Below are positions 11,941-22,815 of a stretch of DNA of 64,000 nucleotides, piece by piece (positions within the stretch are counted from its first letter, which is position 1; each line of letters begins with the position of its first letter). Under the pieces are notes generated by a model. That model worked only from the letters and a program-made list of their open reading frames with translations, made no database searches and was not told the origin of the DNA. The stretch covers positions 107,002,896 to 107,066,895 of the forward strand of contig NC_071392.1 in assembly GCF_022682495.2 (NCBI RefSeq), read 5' to 3'. This stretch comes from Desmodus rotundus. Its lineage: Eukaryota > Chordata > Mammalia > Chiroptera > Phyllostomidae. Made by a program: the position numbers and the translations under genes.

Positions 11941-12454
11941 AACCCGCCGTGGGAGTCTGACTCTGTCCATAGAAGAGACTCTGAACAGAGGTCTCCCTTC
12001 CTAACTCAGTCTTAGCTCTTAGGACACTAAATCCGCAGACTAATTCCTTCCCCTTGAGGCCATACAATGAACCTTTCACTTTATGATGCGTGAAAAATGA
12101 AAATAATGACCCGACCACTAGCCTCTAGGTAAAGGCCTATGGCTTTGAACAGGAGGTGTGTCACAGAGCAGGGCCATTACGTGGATGGCGCCCTCTGACA
12201 CTGAGCTGTGCGCAGCGCGTACGGCCACACATGGTGACCCTGTGGACCCCGGGATTAGAGGGGCGTCAGGGAGGATGGGGCCCTGACAGACTTCAGGGTC
12301 ACACTGAGAGACGCTTTTCTTCATTATTGCTACAGACGCCCAGGGCCCAATAACTAGCCCTCAGCCGAGAGACGAGAGAGAGACGCAAAGGCTGGTGTCC
12401 CATTGCAGAAGGGCGCTCGAGCCGAAACTGCGTCTGCATTGTGGCTGTGGTGGT

Positions 12455-12730
12455 GGCCACAGCAATCTACATGTGTGATGAAATTCCGTGAAACCAAACA
12501 CACACATGCAGACACATGAACACACACACAAGTGTATTTAAAACTGTTGCGATCCAAGTAAGTCAGCGGGGTGTGTTGACGTCAGTTTCCTGATTGTGAC
12601 GTTGTACTTCAGTCGGGCAAGATGATCACACTGGGTGAAGAGTAGACGGGACCTCTCTGTTACGTTTTATGACTGTCTGTGAATCTACGATTAACTCAGA
12701 AAAGAACTTCGTTGAAAGAAAGAAAAGCCG
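12455..12730 (+). repeat. L1 3' UTR fragment, sense
   Basis: The order of phrases matches an L1M-type 3' UTR: aatctacatgtgtgatgaaa, an acacacac stretch, agtgtatttaaaactgttgc, cactgggtgaagagtagacg, ggacctctctgttacg, ctgtgaatctacgattaact. The terminal A-rich part follows (aaagaaagaaaag). Confidence 0.55.
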
Positions 12731-13744
12731 ATGCTCGGGGGATGGGCCGATCTGATCTGGAACTTCTGACCCCGTCCACACTTCACGAATCTTCAGATGC
12801 GCTTCCTGGTTTTCCCGGCCATTTACTCCCTTGCCACTCTAAGCGTGTGATAAATGTGATCTACCAGTTTCCTATAATTGTGAAGTAGTTTGTTTGTGTC
12901 TTTTTTTCTTTGTCATTTTTAGCAGACGTTTGTCTAAATTTATGGGTGTTTTCAAAGGAAAGAGCCAACTTTCACTTTTCTTCAGCTTCGTTATTGTACC
13001 TTTAACTTCTATCATGTTCCATTAACATCTGTTCTTATATTTATTTACTTACTTTCTACCTTCAATGACTATATTTTTCATCTCTAGAAGTTAAATTTGT
13101 GTTTTTCACATCCACTCATCCTTTTCCCATGATGTGTTGCATATTTCTATGGTTCACGGGCCTTCCATTTTCTCTTCAATCAATCAAAATGTATCTATTG
13201 CACAGTCTCTCTGATTGTTTTATTATTTTCAGTTCTTGGGAGGCACATTTCTCTGTGTCTTATGTCTCACAACTCTCCCTCTCAAGGGGATAAGCTTTCT
13301 CCCGTGGCTTGTCATTCTTTCTATTTTACTTTTCCATTGTGAGTTCATCTTTAGTGGAGGCAGTTTTGCTGTTTGGGAATAACGTGTCTTGGACTTTGAA
13401 ATGCCTCTCTAGGGTGGTTTTTCATGCCCTTGTCAGAACAGGAGGGTCGCCAGTGGTGTTACCCAGATTTTGTATGTTGGCGTCTATGTTTGCGGTTAGC
13501 TTATCACACCTGTAGCATGAACGTGGGCCCCAGACCCACGTGGGATAAAGATCCAGGGTTTCCCTGCCTCTGTTTGAAAGCCGTACACCCTGATTTATTC
13601 GTAGTAATTGATACTTTTAACTTAGATTCACACACACCCTTACGGACATGTGTACATATACTCTATAATTAGATTCTTTAATGAAGAACAAGATTAATGT
13701 ATGTTGACTGTCCATTATGAAAGGTGAAGATATACTTTTAACTT

Positions 13745-14010
13745 TGTTTTAAATTTTTCAATTGCGGTTGACATATTAGTTTCAGGTGTACAGCATAACG
13801 ATTAGAATCTATGTAAATTATGAAGCGATCATGACCATAAGTCTAGTACCCATCTGACACCATGGGTGTTACAATGTTGTTAACTCGAATCCCTCTGCTT
13901 TACTCTATATCCCCGGGACTGTTTTGTAACTGGCAACGGGCACATCTTAGTCCTTCGCCTCTTTTCACTCGTCTCCCACACCCTCCCCCCTGGCCACCGG
14001 AAGTGGATAT
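13745..14010 (-). repeat. L1 3' end, antisense (bat-type)
   Basis: The sequence agtttcaggtgtacagcata, cataagtctagtacccatct, gacaccatgg, atatccccgggactgttttg and ccctcccccctggccaccgg is the reverse of the 3' region of L1 elements common in laurasiatherian, including bat, genomes. It is moderately diverged. Confidence 0.55.
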
Positions 14011-14245
14011 ACTTCTCTATGTAGTGATGCATCAGCCACCCACTTCCTGGTAAAACTGCATAGTTTAGCCATGAAGTTTTATATTACTTTGTTATATAGT
14101 TTCTCTATAAGAATTACTTTTATAGTTTATTCTGTTTTTATTGATACTTTAATTTTTATACTCATGTCTATGGTAAACTGATGTTGGTGTTTAACAAATC
14201 AGGTCTCTTATAAAATGATTACCTCCAATCTTGTGGAGGTTTTTG

Positions 14246-14258
14246 TTTTTTTTTTTTT
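14246..14258. repeat. Poly-T tract
   Basis: A run of 13 T, seen directly. It may be the tail of a small antisense retroposon fragment, but no such element can be named. Confidence 0.7.
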
Positions 14259-16964
14259 CTTTCTATCTTTCCACCTCCCCCAGCCTCTGGAAAAGAATCA
14301 GAGCCAGTGTGAATCTTTGTGTATCAGTGAATGTCTTTCTGTAGCCTCCTCACTAAGGAAAAACAACATGTATGAGTGGGACTTTCGGGGGTCACAGCAT
14401 TTCCCTTTGAAAATTTGGTTCCATTGCCCTCTGACATTTAAATCTGGGCAACAGAGTATGTGGTTAGCATTGTTTCTTTTCTTTCATAGATAATCATTTT
14501 TTCAGCATAGATGTTTATCTGAGTGTTTCTACATCATTAATATTTAAATAGTCGTATCTTGAGGTCTGTTCTATTTTTAAGTTGTACACAGAAAACTCTT
14601 TATTGAAGATTTAGATTTTTATTCTGCAAAGAGCTGTTTTTACATTATACCTCTTATTATTTCTTCGGTTCCATTTATTCAGTTCCCTTCTTTAGTAGCA
14701 CCAATTATCTGGCTTTTATATGCCTGTTTTCTTCTCCCTGAGAATGTCTTTTGGTGCCTTGCACACGAACACACGTGAGCAGATGATGGATACAGAGGAA
14801 ACGGAAGTCTCATTGTTACAGCCTCGCCTTTTTCACTGCAAGGTTCTCAAAGTAATTTTCTGCAAGTTTCTGGCCAGTGCTTATTCTCCTTGCAGATTCC
14901 AGCATCCATGTTAATTCATTGCATTTAATTCATTGCATTAATTCGATGCTATTGCATCCTGGTCTCCTCACAGTCTCCCCTAGCCTCACCCAGCACGGGG
15001 TTTTGTAGTTGTGTCTTCGCTTGATCCATATTTTGAAAAAAAAACCTGTTGTCTTGTCATTTAATCTTTCCCTTCCTTTATTTTTCCATGTTTTCTAAAA
15101 TGCATTTCTCTTTTCTGTCATGGAGGTTAAGATGCCAGTACTAGAAAAAAATACAAATCAAATTTGCTTAAACTATAGGTTAATGTATTATCTCATAGAA
15201 CCAAAAGTCGAGAGTTAGATGAGTTTCCATGGTTGGCTGGATGAGATGCCCAAGAGTGTTGTTAAGGACCCACGTTCTTTTAAGCGCTCCGCTTGGCCAT
15301 CTCATGGGGCCTTGCCCTCAGCCTTGCCTCAGGGACGCAGATGGCCGTAGCTGTTGCCAGCCTCCCACCCCCATATGGCAATTCCCAGTGGGAGAGAGGG
15401 GGCCCGCCGGAATATTCCTCTTAGAAGTAAGGACACCTTTCCTGGAAGCGCCTTACTAGAACTCCCCTCCAATCTCATTGAAAACTTTCGAAAAATTGGC
15501 AAAGGAGGTAGGAACACCTGATTGGTTTAAGGATGTTGGGGTTTGCCCCTAGATCTGGGAATAGATAGGGTCATCCTCCTGAGTCACATGGGGGAAATGG
15601 GGGCACCCAAACTAATTTGAGGGCTCTGCCAGCAAAGAAGGTAGCAGATGGTGGATGAATAACCAGTCAACACTGACTGCTTTGTATCTTTTGAAAATTG
15701 TATTGTATTTTTCTCGGCATCCAAGAGTGTCCTTTTCCTTATTTTCTAACATGGTGGATTTTTCTAAGATCCACGTTGTTTTGTTTCTGTTTACATAATG
15801 TTAAGGGAGGAGGAGATATCTCTCCAGGACTGGCGTTTGCCTTAAACAGAGCAGGCAGATGCTCATTGTCGCCCTCGCTGACTGCATGGGGTCCTCTCCT
15901 TGTGGCGCAAGCAGGAGGCGCAGCGATGGGTGTCCGCAACCCTCCCTCTGCAGCACGTCTAACACCACCCTTCCATCTGATGCAGGTGCTGTGGAGCGGG
16001 GACTCGTGCTCTCTGCACAAAGTCCAGGATCGATTTCTTCACCAGAAGGAGTGAAGGAATCCAGAAGTCACTTTCCCCGTGAATTGTTCCCATCACAGTT
16101 TTTTTCTAATAGTGAATCTGCATTCTGGCCCCAAAGTCTTTATCCCCTGTCTTTGGTCTTTGCCATGTCAGAGACCCCAGTGAAAGGGATGGAGGGGGAA
16201 AGAGTTGGAGATGCCCAACCCCCACCCATATTTGGTTATTAGGGCCTTTGATTCTGAGCCCAGGAAAGGAAATAGGAAAAGAATAAACATTATGTTCTAT
16301 CCCCCAGGCCACCGTTACATCACGTAACAAAGTATTTCACTGTCAATCGCCAATTATATAATGTCCATTTCAACTTCATAAAATGTGGCGCAGTGGGTGA
16401 CACTGTACTTACTTAGTTTTTCCAGTTCAGCCCTCTGTGTTTGGTCAGACTTGAGAGGAGGTAAACTCATCTGCCATCACACTGAGTGAGGGCACAGCCC
16501 CTAGTGGATGGGAGATGGGGGGGGGTGAATTTGATGTTTCTCAGGGGCCACCCATCTATACACCTATCCTGGTTTAGGTCTAGAATTCAGAAATATAGAA
16601 CAAAGTTTTCTTACAACATGACACCTAAACGTAAGCCCACTACCGCATTAGATGCTTCACCAAAGAAATTGCAATCTTTTCCAACGCTGGAAGGGAAAGT
16701 GCCATGTTCAATCAAGTAAAAAACGATTTTATACAATTTCAGAGATTCTTAAGAAATTCTGGCAAAATGAAGTGTTGTCCTCATGCACATAGCAAATGTG
16801 GTAATGATATAATAATGGGTATTCCTCCTAAATTCTGATACCGGGTTAGTTGACAGACGTAGATTTCAATGCTATTACAAGTTTATTTTATTGAGGCCTT
16901 ATTGGTATTTGGTGGGGGTGGCTTCTTCCAATGGGATCCCATTTAATCCTTGCCACAAACTCCT

Positions 16965-17025
16965 AATCACCATCACCACCACCATCATCTTTGTCATCAT
17001 TATCATCATCAACATCTTTATTGCC
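16965..17025. repeat. CAT/ATC trinucleotide-rich simple repeat
   Basis: An imperfect trinucleotide array: atcaccatcaccaccaccat, then catcattatcatcatcaaca. Confidence 0.7.
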
Positions 17026-17734
17026 AACTTCAAAGAAAGGTCTTAGGTTCAAAGCAACTTACCTGAAGTCTCATAGCTAGAAAGTCGTGAAGTTCCTATT
17101 TGAATACAGATTTTGTCTTCAGATTCTGTTCTTGGCCCCTGAGCCTACTTTTGCCACAGCTCCCACCGTGTTTGTCCCAATAACATCTCCATTCCGGGCA
17201 GGTGGCCAGCCTCCTCTCACCTCAAACCTGCCCTCCTCTCTCAGCCTCTTCCCTTTTGGAAAGCAGTCTCTAAATTTGTACCCACCCACTCATCATGCTC
17301 TTCTGCCCTAAAGGGTGCGTGGGTTTGAGAGGAATTGTGACAGGAAATACACAGTGCATACCGGCACCAGAAACTACAGGGACTGGATTGGCTGGTGAAG
17401 GGATTTTGTGTTGACTCTTGGAAGGCTTTTGCTGAGAACACCTTGATCAAAGCTGTGTAAAAAGAACTGTGAAAACGGAATAGTCATCGGGAACCTGATG
17501 GAAGAGTCCCATCCTGGAGAACTGAACACAGGCAACAGCGGCAGAGATGGAGTAAGATCAACGACTGCGGTGCATCGTAAAGGAAAGAAGAGAGGAGCCC
17601 TGAAAGACTCCCCAGGTGCGCTCGCCAGTCTGTGAATTCTCCTGTGCCCGACAGTGCATCTCCTCCGACATCAGAACAACCGCTGTTTCTGCCCTGTTCA
17701 CCAGATTCCAGGTGTTGAGTAAGTGCGACACGCA

Positions 17735-17850
17735 CTGTCTCTGAGCCCTCACTAGGCTCCTTTTCCCTGTGTTATGGATGAAGAAACCGAGGCTGAGAAA
17801 TAGTAGCCATTTGGCCAAGGTCACACAGCCCAAACTGGTTGATTGAGGGT
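17735..17850 (-). repeat. MIR SINE core
   Basis: Antisense MIR core: ttatggatgaagaaaccgag, gctgagaaatagtagcc, ccaaggtcacacagcccaaa. Confidence 0.6.
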
Positions 17851-18059
17851 ACCAGCCCCGTTGTGCCCCATACTGCCACCCAGACTCCGAGCATTTCTTA
17901 GGGCGTGGATTGTGCTCCCCTGGGACGTGGGCAGGCCTTTTCTTAAACAGGTAGGTAAGTGTTTCCGTGAGCAGTAAAACACAACTTTGTTTCGCTACCA
18001 TTCATAATGAGATGCAAACATGATTGAAAATTGATTTTTGAAGACATAATTGTGTACAT

Positions 18060-18245
18060 CTGCACAATTCAATCCATCGGCCACATGTAACAATGTAAAT
18101 TTAAATTAATCAAAATTAAGTTAAAATAAAACTTTGGTTCCCCAGTCCACGTTGGAAACGCCCAGTAGCCCCAAGCGGCTACCATCCTGAACAGCGCAGA
18201 CACGGAGCACTGTCAGCCCTGCACCGTTCCTTTGGGCAGCGCTGT
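18060..18245. mobile_element. hAT-type element, 3' half
   Basis: Contains gccacatg, aaatttaaattaatcaaaat, agccccaagcggctaccatc, aacagcgcagacacggagca and an end ggcagcgctg. It belongs to the small hAT family whose terminal repeat reads cagcgctgtccaatag. A better-preserved copy lies at 18670-18875. Confidence 0.5.
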
Positions 18246-18354
18246 GCTGCAGCCGTCTCACACCACATCCATGAGTTCTTGGAGGTCGTGCTGGCTCTAC
18301 GTCCGCTCTCTTTAGAACTTGATCTGGCTCTGCCTGAGTCTGTGGACCTCTGTG

Positions 18355-18620
18355 CTGTCCGATACGGCCATCACTGATCACCTGGGTTAGTCGGAATTGA
18401 AATGTTCTGTAAATATAAAATACACATTGGATTTCAAAGCCTTAGTATGAATAAAGAATGTAAAATGCATCATTAATAATTTTATACTGACTATGTTGAA
18501 ATAGTATTTTGATGTATTGGGTTAAATAAAATGTATTCTGGAAATTTAATGTCGCCCTGAGAAAATTTTCAGTTACGTACGTGGCTTATGATTTATTTCC
18601 ACTGGGCCCCTTTGCCCTAC
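18355..18620. mobile_element. hAT-type element, longer variant
   Basis: Begins gtgctgtccgatacggcc and has the longer interior typical of a larger member of the same family: acacattggatttcaaagcc, gaatgtaaaatgcatcatta, gatgtattgggttaaataaa. It ends near cttatgatttatttccactg. Confidence 0.5.
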
Positions 18621-18669
18621 TGTGTAACTCCAGGGCACTCTCGTTTCCCCGTCTCTTCCTTTCTCTAGA

Positions 18670-18875
18670 TCCGTGCTGCCCGATACAGCAGCCACAAGCC
18701 ACACGTGGGTATTTACATTTAAATTAATTAAAATGAAACAGAGTTTGAAATTCAGTTCCTTGGTCCCATCAGCCACCTTCCACATGCTCAGGGGCCACGT
18801 GCAGTTAGCGCTACCCTAGTGCACAGCACAGATACAAACCTTTCCCATCGCTGTGGGAAGTTCCATTGGACAGAG
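18670..18875. mobile_element. hAT-type element, near full length
   Basis: From ccgtgctgcccgatacagca to tccattggacagaggtg, with inner aaattaattaaaatgaaaca and gaaattcagttccttggtcc. The ends are the imperfect inverted repeat of the gctgtccaata family. Together with two neighbours, this gives three related copies in 0.8 kb. Confidence 0.6.
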
Positions 18876-18979
18876 GTGATATACTGGGGTGCACACAGTT
18901 ATGGCCAAACCCACAGAGGTGGGTGGGGCATGAATGCCTAAGGCTTGGGAAGCGTTTCCACAGTGCCTAACTCTGCAGG

Positions 18980-19190
18980 GCAGCATCCTCCCATCCATCT
19001 CCCAGACGCCTGTCCCTCCCCTCCTTTGTTAGACTTGTTTATGCGCACCTTATCTCCTCTTCCCTCCTGCCAGGGATGCAGCATGCTTATCTCCCTCTGT
19101 ACACACTTTCCTCCACCCTCCTGTGTGTCCTCGTATCTAACACCCTGCGTGCATCATACAATAGGGATTCAGTAAATATTTGTGCACTGG
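18980..19190 (+). repeat. L2-like 3' end, sense
   Basis: A pyrimidine-rich body is followed by acaatagggattcagtaaat atttgtg, the L2/MIR-like terminal pattern. Weak evidence. Confidence 0.3.
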
Positions 19191-19579
19191 CTGGAGTGGC
19201 AAGTCCTAGCAAGGCATTTGAAATATGTGGCTGAAGATAGAAGAGATCCATACTGATTGGTAGCAGCGGGGTAAAAAAGAGAGAGAGAGAAGGTCAGAGC
19301 CAGATCCCCAAGGGAGAAGGAAGAAGACCTGGTAGAGAGATAGAAAATAGGAAATCAGAGAGACGGTGGTGACCCAGGATCTCATTCACCAAAACCCTTG
19401 TGCCTGCCCCACTGGCCCCTCGAGGGCAGCAGCGAGAGTTATGGCAAGGGAACAGCTGCAGAAAAAGTACAGAAGAAACCCAAAATATTATCATATGATG
19501 AGTAAACATGTAAGACCCATAAATGAGAGGTTGAAATGGCATGAAAATTAAGGGTCTGGTGGGGAGAAAAATGAAAAAC

Positions 19580-20100
19580 GTCCTCTCCCCGAGCCAGCTG
19601 GTTTGAGTTACGTTTTATGGGCAGCGTGTGAGTTCCAGCACCCTTGTTGAATTAGCAGCAGAATCGCACATTAGTTTTAAGGCTCCCTCTTGCATAGGAA
19701 CATCATAACGCTTTTTAATTGGGGCTGATAAAAACGTAGCATTACTTGCAGGTTCCTCAGAGAAGTGAGATGTGAAATTGGGTTTTCATTAAACCTAATG
19801 ATGGAAAATTAAGTATAGTGCGTCTGGTGAAATGGGGTGTGATAAAAGGCATCGCTTCTGCGTTATCGGAGGTTAATAAGGGAATAGGTGAGGTGAGATA
19901 TGTTGAGAAAAAAAGAGTCCAACTAGTTGAATTAATAAACCTTGAAAATCCCTTGGTTCTGAGTCTTCACAGCATCATTAGCACCAGCATTGACATTATT
20001 ACAAATGTGACAGCAATACAAGTCGCTCGGTTCCAAATGCATTTGTTTTCCATTCCAGTGTTGGTTTTGCTGACACTGAGTTTACAGTCTGTCTAGCCAT
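19580..20100. promoter_or_regulatory. Candidate conserved non-coding block
   Basis: A repeat-free, AT-rich stretch with many homeodomain-like cores (tgaattagcagc, ttttaattgg, cattaaacctaatgatgg, aattaataaacc), CpG dinucleotides retained in gcgttatcgg, and the cattgacattattac run. The composition resembles conserved intronic enhancers. Function is inferred only. Confidence 0.3.
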
Positions 20101-20544
20101 GTGTTTAGGGAAAATATCCATATTGGTAGCTATTTGGTTTTGGAAACACTTGGCATCTCATACAAATTGCCAGGTGCCCATTCCTAAGAAGCCTGTCTCT
20201 GCCAGGCAGCCGGTCTCCCAGGCAGCCCATGCCTCACGTCCTTGGGGAGACCACGGGTCTCTGAAGACGTCTGTCCCCATAGCTGATGGTGGCCTAGGAG
20301 GGAGACACTAACAGGGCTCCAGCTCCTCCTCTCCCAGGAGCCGAGCAGTGCAGAATCTAGAGAAGCAAACTCAAGTGCGTCTTTCTGCTCCACCCCCGCC
20401 CCCGCCCCACTGTCTATCACAGGAAGGGTGCCTCATATCCATGGCAGCTGACAGGACAGCAGGGTACCTACAAGAAATAGTGAGAGTCTATAAAGAAAGG
20501 GATTCTTCTTAAACCCTCCAGTAGCTTTTCACCAGCTCAGAGGT

Positions 20545-20795
20545 GCACGTTCATGGCCTTCCTAGACCAACCTCACACCATCTCTTACAGCTCTGCCCCC
20601 ATCACATTTTCACCCACTGCCTTCGATCTCTATGGCCCTCCTTGCTCTCTCCTGGCAGCACGTGGCTTCTCCGGCCCCTGTTCTTGTCCGTTTTCCTACT
20701 AGACCATCGGGCCTTGAGGGTGGAATCTGCACCACTCTGTGCACTGCCAGTGCCTACCACAGTCCCCGGCACAGAGTGGATTCTCAGTAAAGCTA
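20545..20795 (+). repeat. L2 LINE 3' region, sense
   Basis: Sense L2 features: tacagctctgcccccatcac, tagaccatcgggccttgagg, cagtgcctaccacagtcccc and ggattctcagtaaa. Confidence 0.4.
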
Positions 20796-22408
20796 ACCCC
20801 CGACCCCAAGGGTGCGATGGAGAAGGGCATCAGCCCCCACATTTGCCAAGCACTACGTTTAAGCCATGCCAGTGACAACGATATGTTCCTATCCCCGAAA
20901 ATCCCGGGAGACGATGTAATCAGTATTTTTACGTGCAGTAGGGAAGGTGGTGCTGGCATCTCACCCGGGGCCCTTCCTCCTAGTGCATGAAACCCTAAAC
21001 TCTAGATCTTTATGTCGGCAATTCTCTCCTTCCTCGGGACAGTGTTTCTCATGCTGTCACATGGGAAGGACATTATCTTTCACAGATAGCATCCGCGTCT
21101 GATGCATTGTTGTGACTTGAGAGACAACCAAGCTGAAGGAGACGTGGGTTTTGAAAAGGCACATTGCAGAAAATCAGGAATATGTGGTTAAGCTTCCCAG
21201 GCGATGGGTGTGGCAGTGGCCCGGGGGTCCTGCAGGGGTGCCTGGCTGTGCCTGAATACATCTGGGTGAGACACGTCAAATCTGATGTTCTCAGCTCACA
21301 CATGCCACAGACAGAAGGTCCAGGGAATACACTGCCCATGTCTTTGGGAGGAGGTTGGGCAGACCAACCCCAGAGATTCTGGGGAAGATACACTGGCCCT
21401 GAAAAACCAGCAGGGAAAGCCTAGCAGGGAGAGGGTAGAGCAAGGAAGTGGTTCCCCAAGGGGAACAGAGGAACTCAAATCCAACCTCAGCAGGCACCAG
21501 TTTCTAGGGTGGCCAAACTAAGAGAGCACAATTAAAGCAACTCGGTGGTATAAAGATTAGTATCAGGGGAAAATACAGCTCTTTTAGCAAGGAGGGATGA
21601 TAAGAAGGAGATGAGGCATAGAACTCAGGCCTGGGAGAAGTAATGGGTGGAACTGCAGGAGGAAGTTTGGGCTTCCCCACCTGCAAGGTGGGCTCAGTGA
21701 TGCTCCCAGACCAAGAGTGTTAAGTAGTAGGGAAGCTAGAGAGCAAGCAGAAGGTGGTTGCTGCTGTGGAGCCCACAGCTGAAGAGAGCGGCTGAGAGGT
21801 TGGGGTCCTGCTGTTGATGGGACCTCACATACTTCCTCCCAGTGCGCAACCCAACAGGATCCAGCAAGTACAGACACCGGGTCGCAGGGGCGCAGGCAAG
21901 TGAACCAGAAGTGCACACACATGTGGCCCTGACCTCCAGGACCCCGAGGATCTCCTCCCTTGCAGGCAGGCACCCAACCTTTCTAGGTACCCTGCTTCCT
22001 AAACAGGAGGGTGTTCCCAATATCTAGCCTGTCTGGCTTCTCAGTGGTTCTGCGAATGGTCAGGATTGGCCAAGACCACCCTGACGAGCCTCAAGGAAGG
22101 ACTGAGAGAGGGAGGGGGTGGCAGCCAACCTGGACTTTGTCTTTGCTCCATCCATAGACACCCCTGAGATAGAGCGAACCAAGGGTCATTGTGTTCATGG
22201 GCTTGTTTGTTGTTTCAGGTTTTAAATCTCCCGCCACAGCCATGCCAGGGAAGCGCGTGTGTGTCTGTCCTTTCTGTGGTTTCCTTAGCAGTTGAATCCC
22301 GAGTTAGTTCCCTCTGCCCTGCTCAGGTCAAGCTGGGGAAGGCACAGGGGAACAGAGGACAAACTCCCATAGGTGATGGTCTGTTCTGCCTCCCTCTCTG
22401 TGAAGCAG

Positions 22409-22596
22409 ATGGCAGCCGCGGAGAGCTGGCCCAGCCCACCCTCACGATCCAGACTCACCCCTACCGGGCCTGTGACCCCATGGAGATGAGCTATCCCCGA
22501 GACCAGTTCCAGCCCGCCATCCGGGTGGCCGACCTGCTGCAGCACATCACCCAGATGAAGAGAGGCCAGGGCTATGGCTTCAAGGAGGAATACGAG
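22409..22596 (+). CDS. PTPRT: PTPRT coding exon A (juxtamembrane segment and start of D1 phosphatase domain)
   Basis: This internal exon of a type IIB receptor tyrosine phosphatase removes phosphate from phosphotyrosine on cell-adhesion partners at the inner plasma membrane. The exon is 188 nt: it begins with two bases of a split Asp codon (G from the previous exon plus AT) and ends in phase 0 after GAG, followed by donor gtaagg. The 62 complete codons include [17 protein letters not shown], then [17 protein letters not shown], and end in GYGFKEEYE, the helical lead-in to D1. The KRGQGYGF stretch points to PTPRT, since PTPRM has a different sequence there. Compared with human PTPRT as I remember it, Ala replaces Ser in the GEL-QPT stretch, Ala replaces Thr in HPYR-C, and Met replaces Val in CDP-EM. 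The acceptor is a tandem aagcag. The open frame runs on into both flanking introns, but the splice sites and family homology fix the borders. Confidence 0.95.
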
Positions 22597-22659
22597 GTAA
22601 GGGAGCAGCCTGTGCAGAAACTTCCTGATGGGTGCAGAGGGTTTTGTGTGCTAAAGCTT

Positions 22660-22815
22660 TGCTACTCAAAGTAAAGACCCCAGACCAGCAGCATCAGCGT
22701 CACCTGTTGGAAATGCACCACTTCCAGCCCCGCCCAGACCTACTGAATCAGTTACCCGCATTTTAACCAGAACCGGGGTGATCTGTATACCATTTAAATT
22801 TGAGAAACTCCATCT
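22660..22815 (-). mobile_element. MER5A-like hAT-Charlie element beside exon A
   Basis: Antisense MER5A: tttgctactcaaagtaaaga, agaccagcagcatcagcgtc, acctgttggaaatgcaccac, gacctactgaatcagttacc and tttgagaaactcc. It starts about 64 bases after the exon A donor. Confidence 0.65.

Larger units (their letters stand above)
1..22408 (+). other. PTPRT: PTPRT intron upstream of exon A (3' part)
   Basis: This is the last 22.4 kb of a large intron. I see no coding exon in it; the previous exon, which ends with the G of the split Asp codon, is off the left edge. Repeats are listed separately. In these stretches I recognise nothing specific: 800-1980, 3450-4250, 5520-6080, 8170-9060, 10430-11800, 14010-16960, 17030-17730 and 20800-22400. 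At 2810-2960 and 8560-8760 there is only short, ordinary unique sequence. The acceptor end (tctgttctgcctccctctctgtg) has a good pyrimidine tract. Confidence 0.85.

Noticed and set aside
12160..12260. CpG-richer patch as a promoter or CpG island
   Set aside because: Only about 100 bases with a handful of CpGs, no TATA or first exon nearby. Too small for an island.
14900..14960. ttaattcattgcat repeats as a regulatory array
   Set aside because: Only two and a half imperfect copies; consistent with small slippage duplication.
16486..16719. ORF with a K/R-rich stretch (MTPKRKPTTALDASPKK)
   Set aside because: The start resembles a transposase- or zinc-finger-type N-terminus, but the frame ends soon, nothing downstream continues it and no second motif supports it. 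Possibly a decayed Tigger-like or pseudogene scrap; too weak to annotate.
22189..22674. 161-residue plus-strand ORF read as a gene
   Set aside because: It is the exon A frame continued by chance into both introns; clear splice sites at 22408/22409 and 22596/22597 delimit the real coding part.
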